Assembly (NCBI RefSeq): GCF_011634775.1
Contig: NZ_JAALXT010000001.1
Span: 496,001-560,000 of the forward strand
From: Thalassoroseus pseudoceratinae
GTDB lineage: Bacteria > Planctomycetota > Planctomycetia > Planctomycetales > Planctomycetaceae
Reading direction: 5' to 3'
Length of the DNA stretch: 64,000 nt
Made by a program: the position numbers and the translations under genes. Positions 1-7,400 of the stretch are shown in pieces (position 1 is the stretch's first letter; every line of letters begins with the position of its first letter). The notes below the pieces were generated by a model. That model saw nothing but the letters and a program-made list of their open reading frames with translations. It made no database searches and was not told where the DNA came from.

Positions 1-2
1 GT

Positions 3-1568
3 GGCGCGGTGGTCTGGCAGTCGGACTCAACTTACGCGGAGTTGCAAGGCCCGTTCGATCTTTGGCAGGGCGAATGGTGGCGGGTTCCTCTCACCACGTT
101 GCATCATGCGTCGGTCTGGCAACTCGTTGTGAATGTCCTCGCATTCATCTACCTGGGCCGATTGATCGAACCAAAAGTGGACCGAAAAACTTATGCCTTC
201 TTGATCGTTCTCGCACTCTTCGCTTTGCCACTCCCGAGGTTACTGCTGCAATCGACTTGGGAAACGTGGCTGCTCAAGCGGAATACATTCGGTCTGTCCG
301 GCGTTGTTTTTGCGTTGTTCGGATTTGCCATCGCCATGCGTTCGCAGCGTTCGGAATTGGCCCGTTCAATCTCGCCGCAGGTGATCATGGTCTTCCTGGT
401 GGCATTGTCGGCAGGACTTGTCTTTGTATCTCCCAAACGATGGCCAGTCGACAACCTGTCGCACATCTGCGGGATTCTTCTGGGCTGGAGTGTCGGTTTT
501 GGCGTCGCAACCGGTCTCCGAAATCGCTTTCGACAGATCGTCGTTTTGGGTTTGTCTGGTGTGACGATCTACGCAGCCACGGCGGCCGTTTTGCATCCCG
601 TTTGGAACGGACGCTACCAATGGTGGTTGGCAGAGAACAACTCCGATCCTTCCACGCGGTTGGAACACATCGAACTGGCGACAAAACGGGCCCCGCAATT
701 CGCGTGGCCGTGGTATCTGCTAGCGGAACAGAAACTCGATGATGGTCAGCCGATGGAAGCTTGGCAGACAATTTTGGAAGGTTATCGACACAATAAGAAT
801 TTCGCCAAGACCACCGAACTTTCGCACCGCATTTGGAACCAATTTCAGACCTCGTCCGATCGGGAATCGGCGTTGCAAGAATTGCGGAAACAATTACCGA
901 CGTTGGACCTGACTCGTCAAGCTCTGATTCCCGGTGTGAGCTTGGCGGAACACTATGCAGCGACGGAACAACCGCTTCAGGCCTGGCATTCACTCTTAGG
1001 ACACCTCGAGCAATCGACGGCGAAGCCAGAGAAGACCGACACGATCGAACGACTTGCCCGCAACGCGTGGTCTCAACTGAAAGACCCCACTCATCGGCAA
1101 GCCGTCCTGCATTCCATGGCCCTGAGAATGCGCAAACAACGCCGAGAGTGGCAGAAAAAACTGATCCCGAATCGTGATCTCATCACCTACTACCGCGAAG
1201 CCGGCGAACTGCTTTGGGCATGGGAGTGCATCATCGACGAGTTACGCAGGACTCCGGAGTCTCAGGAACTCTTGAGTGCCGCGCAAGATGTCTGGAGCGA
1301 ACTCCCCACAGACACACGACGGCATCGTGCCCGACGAATCGTCGAAAAGACGTTTGGTCGCGACGCGAGCCTTTGGAAATGGCGACTCGGAATTCTCAAG
1401 GAAGAAGCACTCCATTCGATGCGACTGAATCAGCCCATCGTATTGCCATTGGAGTTTCTTGGAGAGAATCGATTGCAACAAGATGGGACTCCACGCCCTC
1501 AAGAGTTGTCCGCTCCCGCCATCGATGCGGATTCCCCAGAAAGTGCCATCGCTGGCCAAACCATTTGA
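3..1568 (+). CDS. Rhomboid-family intramembrane serine protease with helical C-terminal tail (5' partial)
   Basis: The reading frame is open to the window edge, so the start is missing; a GTG at 9 is in frame but need not be the start. Counting from it, the rhomboid pattern is present: His32/His33 with Asn42, the GLSG nucleophile motif (Ser97) and the partner His152 in the next-but-one hydrophobic segment. Several membrane helices occupy roughly the first 200 residues. The remaining ~300 residues are soluble and rich in Trp and Arg, with short helical units that look TPR-like. Rhomboids cleave membrane proteins within the bilayer; the substrate here is unknown. It converges with the glycosylase gene 10 bp downstream. 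Confidence 0.85.
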   Translation, partial: GAVVWQSDSTYAELQGPFDLWQGEWWRVPLTTLHHASVWQLVVNVLAFIYLGRLIEPKVDRKTYAFLIVLALFALPLPRLLLQSTWETWLLKRNTFGLSGVVFALFGFAIAMRSQRSELARSISPQVIMVFLVALSAGLVFVSPKRWPVDNLSHICGILLGWSVGFGVATGLRNRFRQIVVLGLSGVTIYAATAAVLHPVWNGRYQWWLAENNSDPSTRLEHIELATKRAPQFAWPWYLLAEQKLDDGQPMEAWQTILEGYRHNKNFAKTTELSHRIWNQFQTSSDRESALQELRKQLPTLDLTRQALIPGVSLAEHYAATEQPLQAWHSLLGHLEQSTAKPEKTDTIERLARNAWSQLKDPTHRQAVLHSMALRMRKQRREWQKKLIPNRDLITYYREAGELLWAWECIIDELRRTPESQELLSAAQDVWSELPTDTRRHRARRIVEKTFGRDASLWKWRLGILKEEALHSMRLNQPIVLPLEFLGENRLQQDGTPRPQELSAPAIDADSPESAIAGQTI

Positions 1569-1578
1569 GTTTTCGAAT

Positions 1579-2463
1579 TCACGGGAGTTGGATGTCCATT
1601 TTTCGCATGAGCAACTGCATGTCCTCCCACACATCTTTCTTCGCCGACGGATTTCGCAGCAAATAAGAGGGGTGATAGGTACACATCACCTGGGCTTGGC
1701 CGTAAGTGAAGAATTGTTGTCGCAGGCGACCGACGGAACTTTTGGTGCCAAGTAAATTACGAGCCGCAACCGATCCCCAACACACGATAAACTCGGGAGC
1801 GACGATGCGAATTTGACCATCGAGATACTCCCGACAATTCGCCGCCTCTTGATCCGTGGGGTTTCGATTCATCGGCGGTCGACACCGCAGGATATTGCAA
1901 ATATAGATTTCTTCGCGTGTCAGGGTGCAGGCTTTGATAATGCGGTTGAGTAGCTGTCCGGCGGCTCCAACGAACGGTTCGCCTTGCTCGTCCTCGTCAC
2001 GCCCGGGAGCTTCACCAATGAACATCAGCCTCGCGGACGGATTCCCGATCCCAAACACGGTCTGCCGACGTGTGTCAGCCAATTCCTGACATCGCACGCA
2101 AGCCGCAACACGATTCGCAAGTTTCGCAAGTGCGGCCGGACGCTCCGCATCGTCCAACTCTCCCCAATTCCCAAGATCCGAAGCCGTTCCGCCGGAGTCT
2201 TCGCCAAACAGCGATTGCGAGGGGACCGTTTCCACCGCTGGATTGGACGGTGTTTCCAAGGTTGCTGCCACCTCAGGGACTTTCGGCAGTTCCACCACAG
2301 CTTGCTCGTTGACAGCCGGTTCCGTCGACGCAACGTCCGCAGTTCCTGGGAAGGTCAACACACGGTCAGCCAGCGGAAGATGCGTCAAACCCGCCCGCCG
2401 ATAACTTTCAAGTTGTTGTCGAAGAGCTTGTCGAAGTTCGGAGATTCCTACCTCGTCATTCAT
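1579..2463 (-). CDS. Family-4 uracil-DNA glycosylase, 4Fe-4S type
   Basis: Excises uracil from DNA as the first step of base-excision repair. The 294-residue form from the ATG at 2463 has the family-4 signature [12 protein letters not shown] (residues 150-161) and four cysteines placed for a 4Fe-4S cluster: C122 and C125 (CVRC), C194 and C210. The catalytic domain is the last ~190 residues. The first ~110 residues are a low-complexity, acidic and Pro/Thr/Val-rich extension, absent from the short thermophile enzymes but common in large planctomycete versions. An in-frame start at 2499 would add 12 residues; 2463 is preferred because the conserved-looking helix begins there. Confidence 0.9.
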   Translation of the reverse strand: MNDEVGISELRQALRQQLESYRRAGLTHLPLADRVLTFPGTADVASTEPAVNEQAVVELPKVPEVAATLETPSNPAVETVPSQSLFGEDSGGTASDLGNWGELDDAERPAALAKLANRVAACVRCQELADTRRQTVFGIGNPSARLMFIGEAPGRDEDEQGEPFVGAAGQLLNRIIKACTLTREEIYICNILRCRPPMNRNPTDQEAANCREYLDGQIRIVAPEFIVCWGSVAARNLLGTKSSVGRLRQQFFTYGQAQVMCTYHPSYLLRNPSAKKDVWEDMQLLMRKMDIQLP

Positions 2464-2610
2464 GAGTGAACTTTCAGAAACCACAACCGCTCGTGACAAG
2501 CTGGCAGTTTTCTGACCAGTTTGGGAGACGGGATGCCAATTGGACAGTAATCGAATTTGCTGGAACTACGCAGTTTCACCAAACTAATGTTTTTCAGTCA
2601 CAAAAACGAA

Positions 2611-2626
2611 TGGCACGGCTCTTGCA
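2611..2626 (+). promoter_or_regulatory. Sigma-54 (-24/-12) promoter, perfect consensus
   Basis: TGGCACGGCTCTTGCA matches the sigma-54 consensus TGGCAC-N5-TTGCA at every defined base, with GG and GC ten bases apart. It lies in the noncoding interval after the divergent glycosylase gene, on the strand that leads into the small peptide gene at 2691. The predicted transcription start is near 2637, giving a leader of about 54 nt. No enhancer site for an activator was recognised upstream. Confidence 0.7.
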
Positions 2627-2690
2627 TATTCCCCGAATCGAAGGATGGAGCACTCGTTCAAGTTCAATCACGGATGGATGGAGACCGACC

Positions 2691-2786
2691 ATGTTTTTCG
2701 ATCTCGAAATGCTGACGATCTACTCAACTGCAGTCTTTAGCGGACTGATGTTCCTTTACATCGCTTGGCAAGAGCCGTCGGTGTGA
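2691..2786 (+). CDS. 31-residue single-span membrane peptide
   Basis: A short gene ending in TGA at 2784-2786. The ATG at 2691 has a GGAG Shine-Dalgarno motif at 2680-2683, seven bases upstream, and a perfect sigma-54 promoter about 65 bp upstream. The peptide has an acidic N-terminus (MFFDLEM), one hydrophobic stretch long enough to cross the membrane (about residues 8-25) and a short polar tail (WQEPSV). No family is recognised. Small one-helix proteins of this sort often modulate a membrane enzyme or transporter, but nothing nearby names a partner. The gene stands alone: the next gene downstream is convergent. Confidence 0.55.
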   Translation: MFFDLEMLTIYSTAVFSGLMFLYIAWQEPSV

Positions 2787-2942
2787 GGCGGACATTGTCG
2801 CAAATCGAAACACTAAAGAACAAAAAACGACACAGACCGGCTCGGGCATGGTTGCTTTGCACGGCCAAGAGACCGCCAAGAACTCAAGTCGACCACGCGG
2901 CACGGATGCCGCTGCGGCTGACCTGAATCATCGGTAATATCG

Positions 2943-4220
2943 TTACGACTTGAGCGTCCACGGGCTGCGGTAGTCCCGCATCAATTCCTTGTTAGCTTGC
3001 TCGTCGTTCACGAACCGTTCCGCCTCCGCATCCCATTGGAGTTTGCGTCCGAGTCGGACCGCCAGGTTCCCCAAATGGCAGACCGTTGCGCTGCGGTGGC
3101 CAATCTCGACATCACAAATCGGTTTCTCTCGCGACTTGATGCAATCGAGGAAGTTCTGAACGTGATTGTTGCTCACGTAAAGCTCGACGTCACCATCGTT
3201 ACGACCGTTTTCGACGATCTCGCCTGGTTCACTCCGTAGTTTTCCGCGATTGACGTAAATCTTGCCTTCGCTGCCAACGAACGTTGTGCCGGTCGGAATG
3301 TCTTTTTGTTTCTGTCCGACGATCAATTCCACACCGTTTGCATAGCGGTGAGTGATTCGGCAGGTTTCCGTCACCTCATGCCAACCTTTAGGATGGTAAG
3401 TCCCTTCGCCAACGATTTCGACTGGCCCCGTGTCGTCCGTTCCCATGCCCCATTGAGCAATATCAATGTGATGAGCTCCCCAGTTGGTCATCTGACCGCC
3501 AGAGTAGTCACGGAAAAACCGAAAATTGTAGTGCACCCGTTTTTTGTTGTACGGACGATTCGGTGCCGGTCCGAGCCAGAATTCGTAATCAAGTTCTTCC
3601 GGCGGCTCGCTGTTGGGCACGGGCTCGCCAGGGTGATTGGGGCCGGGAATCCCGACAAGAACAGTCTGAAGCTTGCCAATGTGGCCGGAGCGAACTAACT
3701 CACAAGCGGTTCGGAAGTTCTTGGCCGACCGTTGCTGCGAGCCGGTTTGAACAACCCGTTTGTGGGCACGAGCGGCCTCAACCATCAGACGGCCTTCACC
3801 AATGGTGAGTGAAAGTGGTTTCTCACAATAAACATCTTTACCGGCTTGGCATGCGTGGATCGTGGGCAGGGCGTGCCAATGGTCGGGCGTGGAAATGACG
3901 ACGGCATCGATATCCGCCTGGTCGAGCAGTTCTCGATAGTCGGAAAACGTCTTGCATTTTCGCCCCTTGTCTTCGACCATCTTGGCCGCCTTGGCGAGGT
4001 GCGTTTGATCGACATCGCAAACCGCCCCGGCATTCTTGATAAATCGTCCCAGATTGCCACGACCTTGCCCCCCGACGCCGATATGCCCGGTCACGATGCG
4101 TTCGTTAGCACCGAAAACGCTCGCGGGAACGAACATCGGCATAGCGACCGCGCTCGCAGCGGCAGCACTGGATTTCAAGAATTGGCGGCGGTTCAAACCA
4201 TTCGTCTGGGACGTCATCAA
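2943..4220 (-). CDS. Gfo/Idh/MocA family oxidoreductase, Tat-exported
   Basis: NAD(P)-dependent sugar-type dehydrogenase of the secreted class abundant in planctomycetes. The 425-residue product starts with a twin-arginine signal (NRRQFLK, residues 10-16, then an Ala-rich hydrophobic stretch). The nucleotide-binding region follows at about residues 42-140 with GVGGQGRGN and the family motif EKP (CEKPLSLT), and then the C-terminal alpha/beta domain with the GGQMTNWGAHHIDIAQWG motif. The substrate cannot be read from the sequence. The gene is monocistronic, facing the sigma-54/small-peptide unit, with a ~490-bp shared upstream region with nuoH. Confidence 0.9.
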   Translation of the reverse strand: MMTSQTNGLNRRQFLKSSAAAASAVAMPMFVPASVFGANERIVTGHIGVGGQGRGNLGRFIKNAGAVCDVDQTHLAKAAKMVEDKGRKCKTFSDYRELLDQADIDAVVISTPDHWHALPTIHACQAGKDVYCEKPLSLTIGEGRLMVEAARAHKRVVQTGSQQRSAKNFRTACELVRSGHIGKLQTVLVGIPGPNHPGEPVPNSEPPEELDYEFWLGPAPNRPYNKKRVHYNFRFFRDYSGGQMTNWGAHHIDIAQWGMGTDDTGPVEIVGEGTYHPKGWHEVTETCRITHRYANGVELIVGQKQKDIPTGTTFVGSEGKIYVNRGKLRSEPGEIVENGRNDGDVELYVSNNHVQNFLDCIKSREKPICDVEIGHRSATVCHLGNLAVRLGRKLQWDAEAERFVNDEQANKELMRDYRSPWTLKS

Positions 4221-4709
4221 GTTCTCCCTTGCGTGCGTGTTTCTCTCGGACGATTGGCCTTCAAGTCTCCGACTTTTTCATCGGATCGCCTTCAACCTCT
4301 TGGTGATCGCGAAGGCGAGGACAATTCACTACGACCAACGACATCGAAGACAACCGCCAGGTCGTAGTTTGGCGGTTTGAAAGTTTGAATGCAAACGAGC
4401 CCAGGCCAGGACTTTGGCGATCCGTTGTTTCCGCAATCTCCCAAACATCACCGAACTTTTTTCCAGCAGATTGAGTGAGCAGCGAAAAAAGCACCTGTTC
4501 TTCGGTTCCCACAAGGCCGAAGTCGCCGTAGTGAAAAATAAACCAGGCGAGCGGTCGCAAAATGGTATCAAATCGGTGTTTGGGTCCCTTGAATCCGGCA
4601 AGAGGTTTTGGCATAGTTCACCCGATTGTTGTCGACGACTACCGAAACTCTTGGGAATCGAGCAACATTCAAATCATTGATCCACTCCTCGCCAAGACGG
4701 CTGATCGTA
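4221..4709. other. Divergent intergenic region between oxidoreductase and nuoH
   Basis: About 490 bp with no convincing gene. Open frames on both strands lack family features and overlap each other. It must hold the promoters for the minus-strand oxidoreductase and the plus-strand nuo cluster, but I could not single out -35/-10 or sigma-54 elements. Confidence 0.5.
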
Positions 4710-6020
4710 ATGGATTATTTAGCATTGTTCGCGGCCGAAACCCCATCCTCAATTGCGGAGATGGACCGCTTGCCGATCTGTGGCTGCTCGGTCAGTCCGA
4801 CTGTGGCGGCGATCATTGCAGCGTTGTTCCACGCGGGCGCACTCTTCGCAATTTTTGGATTGGCACCGTTCGCTTTTATCTGGGCCGAACGAAAAATTTC
4901 GGGCCGAATTCAAGACCGCCTTGGACCGACACGGGTCGGTGGCCGATTCGGTTGGCTTCAAAGCCTCGCCGATGGAATCAAGCTGATCCAAAAAGAGGAC
5001 TTGGTCCCCAGTGCCGCCGATTCCATGTTGTTTCGCATGGCACCGTATTTGGTCTGCATTGCCTCATTCAGTGCTTTTATGGTGCTGCCATTTAGTGATG
5101 GTTGGATCGCGGTTTCCTCGGACATTGGGCTATTTGTGCTCGTCGCCATTCTCTCGCTCGAAGTTTTCGGCGTCATCATGGCGGGCTATTCTAGTGGTTC
5201 GAAGTGGTCCCTGTTCGGTGGGATGCGAGAAGCCGCCCAGATGGTCAGCTATGAAATTCCACTCGCAATCTGTGCATTGATCCCGATTGTTGCTGTCGGC
5301 ACGCTCGATTTGAATCGAATCGGTAACTATCAAGACGGTTGGTTGACCAACTGGCTGATTTTCCACGACCCGTTCACGTTCATTGGGTTCTTCGTGTACT
5401 TCACGGTCGCGACCGCCGGTTGTAAGCGGGCTCCGTTCGACTTGGCGGAAGCGGAAAGTGAACTGGTCGGCGGTTTCCACACGGAATACAGCGGCATGCG
5501 TTGGTCGTTCTTCTTTATGGGCGAATATGCCAGCATGTTCCTCGTGAGTGGTGTCGCCGCCGTTCTGTTCCTCGGTGGATGGAACAGCGGACTGGCTCCA
5601 TTGGAAGCAGGACTGGACTCCCTTGCCGCCAACGCTGGGCAATCAATTTCCTGGCTCTCTGGGTTTAATCCACTGGCTTACCTCGTGAATGTCGTGGGCT
5701 TGGTGATCTTTCTGACAAAAGCAGCACTCTTGGTGATTGTGCAAATCTGGGTGCGATGGACGTTCCCACGACTCCGAATCGACCAGGTGATGACAACCTG
5801 CTTGAAGTACCTCGTGCCAATGAGTTGCTTTCTGTTCCTTGGTGCAACCGTGTGGCCGTTGGTTGTCGGAAACCGAACGATGATGGGTCTCGGGTCGCCG
5901 CAAGGTGAGCTGGCTCCCAAAGAAGTATCTCAAGTCGAGACAGCCGAGCAATCCACCACTCAAGCGACATCAGTCCATGTTGCCGGTGTGGTGGCAGAAG
6001 GGGCGGCGAAATCACAATGA
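4710..6020 (+). CDS. nuoH: NADH-quinone oxidoreductase subunit H
   Basis: Membrane subunit of complex I that joins the hydrophilic arm to the membrane arm and lines the quinone pocket. The 436-residue product contains the strongly conserved segments AERKISGRIQDRLGP, GWLQSLADGIKLIQKED, and the quinone-site loop with CKRAPFDLAEAESELVGGFHTEYSG. Eight or nine hydrophobic helices are visible, and the C-terminal tail of about 45 residues is polar. The ATG at 4710 is chosen over a TTG at 4626 because the extra residues are not hydrophobic or conserved-looking; the ribosome-binding site is weak. The stop overlaps the nuoJ start (ATGA), indicating translational coupling. Confidence 0.95.
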   Translation: MDYLALFAAETPSSIAEMDRLPICGCSVSPTVAAIIAALFHAGALFAIFGLAPFAFIWAERKISGRIQDRLGPTRVGGRFGWLQSLADGIKLIQKEDLVPSAADSMLFRMAPYLVCIASFSAFMVLPFSDGWIAVSSDIGLFVLVAILSLEVFGVIMAGYSSGSKWSLFGGMREAAQMVSYEIPLAICALIPIVAVGTLDLNRIGNYQDGWLTNWLIFHDPFTFIGFFVYFTVATAGCKRAPFDLAEAESELVGGFHTEYSGMRWSFFFMGEYASMFLVSGVAAVLFLGGWNSGLAPLEAGLDSLAANAGQSISWLSGFNPLAYLVNVVGLVIFLTKAALLVIVQIWVRWTFPRLRIDQVMTTCLKYLVPMSCFLFLGATVWPLVVGNRTMMGLGSPQGELAPKEVSQVETAEQSTTQATSVHVAGVVAEGAAKSQ

Positions 6021-6901
6021 TTGAACTATTCTTTTACTACTTCTTCGCGACATTTGCCGTCGTTGGCGCGTTATTCGTCGTGATCAACCAAAACGTCGCA
6101 CGAATGGCGTTTTGGCTAATCGTCTCGCTGGGCTCGACCGCTGCGTTGTTCTTCTTGATGCACGCAGACTTCGTCGGTGCCACGCAATTGCTCATTTACG
6201 TTGGCGGTACTCTCGTTCTGCTGATTTTCGGTGTGATGCTCACGTCAAGTGAGCCACTCCTGCGAATTCGTATGTCGATGGGAGACCTTGTCATCGCGGG
6301 TGCGGTTGGTTTTCTGTTCCTGGCGATGATCAATTTCACGGTGTCCGCCGTCCGTTGGGACCGGCTCACACTTCGTCAAATCCGTGTCGATCTGCAGACA
6401 GTCGAAGAGCACGCGACCAAGCGAATTGACTCTTTGAATTCCAAAGAGGATCAAGAAGAAGCTCGCAAACGCCTCGATGAATTCATATCGCTGTTTTCAG
6501 AGTCTTTCGTCGCGACGAAGGCCGATCCGTCACTGTACGTCCTGTCGAACGGTGCCGAATTGGAACCGCGTCAAGAGGCGATGCTCTTGAACTATATGCG
6601 AACCGAAGGCGGGCTGACCTTCTCTCCGGAAACGGAACGAGGCGGTACTGGACGCCCCATCGGTTTGGCACTTTTAGGGTCGCGTCCGGATCAGGATCTC
6701 GATCGCTCCGACGATTACCCAACCATCAGCCCCGGTTACTCGAGTCGTACAAGCCGAAAAACGCTTGATTCTTCAGTCACCAACGAACCCGATCTTTCGA
6801 CCGGATATTTGCTGCCGTTCGAAATTGCTTCGGTTCACTTGTTAGTTGTTCTGATCGGTGCCGCGTATCTCGCTCGAGCCAAGCGTCGAGTCGAAACTTA
6901 A
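6017..6901 (+). CDS. nuoJ: NADH-quinone oxidoreductase subunit J with large hydrophilic insert
   Basis: Membrane subunit of complex I. The N-terminal ~105 residues carry four helices and the NuoJ hallmark QLLIYVGGTLVLLIFGVMLT. The usual protein then closes with a fifth helix within ~60-100 residues. Here about 140 charged residues (roughly 118-265) intervene, starting with a helical, acidic/basic segment (TVEEHATKRIDSLNSKEDQEEARKRL in part) and continuing as a Ser/Asp-rich stretch, before the final helix at ~268-287. Total length is 294 against roughly 165-200 in typical bacteria. It overlaps nuoH by 4 bp. Confidence 0.9.
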   Translation: MIELFFYYFFATFAVVGALFVVINQNVARMAFWLIVSLGSTAALFFLMHADFVGATQLLIYVGGTLVLLIFGVMLTSSEPLLRIRMSMGDLVIAGAVGFLFLAMINFTVSAVRWDRLTLRQIRVDLQTVEEHATKRIDSLNSKEDQEEARKRLDEFISLFSESFVATKADPSLYVLSNGAELEPRQEAMLLNYMRTEGGLTFSPETERGGTGRPIGLALLGSRPDQDLDRSDDYPTISPGYSSRTSRKTLDSSVTNEPDLSTGYLLPFEIASVHLLVVLIGAAYLARAKRRVET

Positions 6902-7014
6902 CGTTTTCGTGTGGCATCAATGCTGTCACCAAGATTCAAATGCCAATCACCCCAGGACTTTTCATCCCCACACTCGACTCCAACGGTCGTGATCCGGTCT
7001 AAAGGATTTTTTCG

Positions 7015-7329
7015 ATGGAATCTGCTGTCGGACTCAATGGTTACCTGTCCGTGGGAGCCGTTTTGTTTGTTGCCGGTGTCGTTTGCATGGCAACCAAACG
7101 CAACGGTATCGGTGTGTTGATGGGTGTTGAATTGGTGCTTAACGGTGCCAATATCAACTTCGTGGCATTTTCCAAGTTCACTCCGTTGGGTTTGGACGGC
7201 CAAATCATTTCGCTATTTGTCATCGTTTTGGCGGCAGCCGAAGCCGCGGTGGCATTGGCGATTGCCCTCAACTTTTACAACAATCACCTCACGATTGATG
7301 TCGACCAGGGAGATGACCTGGAAGGCTAA
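7015..7329 (+). CDS. nuoK: NADH-quinone oxidoreductase subunit K
   Basis: Small antiporter-like (MrpC-like) subunit of the complex I proton path. The 104-residue product has three hydrophobic helices, with the conserved glutamates in GVLMGVELVLNGANINF and AAAEAAVALAIALN, both known to matter for proton translocation. The ATG at 7015 follows an AAAGGA ribosome-binding site. It sits 113 bp after nuoJ and 71 bp before nuoL. Confidence 0.95.
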   Translation: MESAVGLNGYLSVGAVLFVAGVVCMATKRNGIGVLMGVELVLNGANINFVAFSKFTPLGLDGQIISLFVIVLAAAEAAVALAIALNFYNNHLTIDVDQGDDLEG

Positions 7330-7400
7330 CTCCGGGGCCGAACCGCCCCTTAAGATTCTCCCCGAAAACGCAACCGGACAGAACCGTCTGGAAAACTTTT

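Noticed and set aside
2501-2519. CTGG...CCAG near the sigma-54 promoter as an activator site
   Set aside because: Only four outer bases are symmetric, which is expected by chance.
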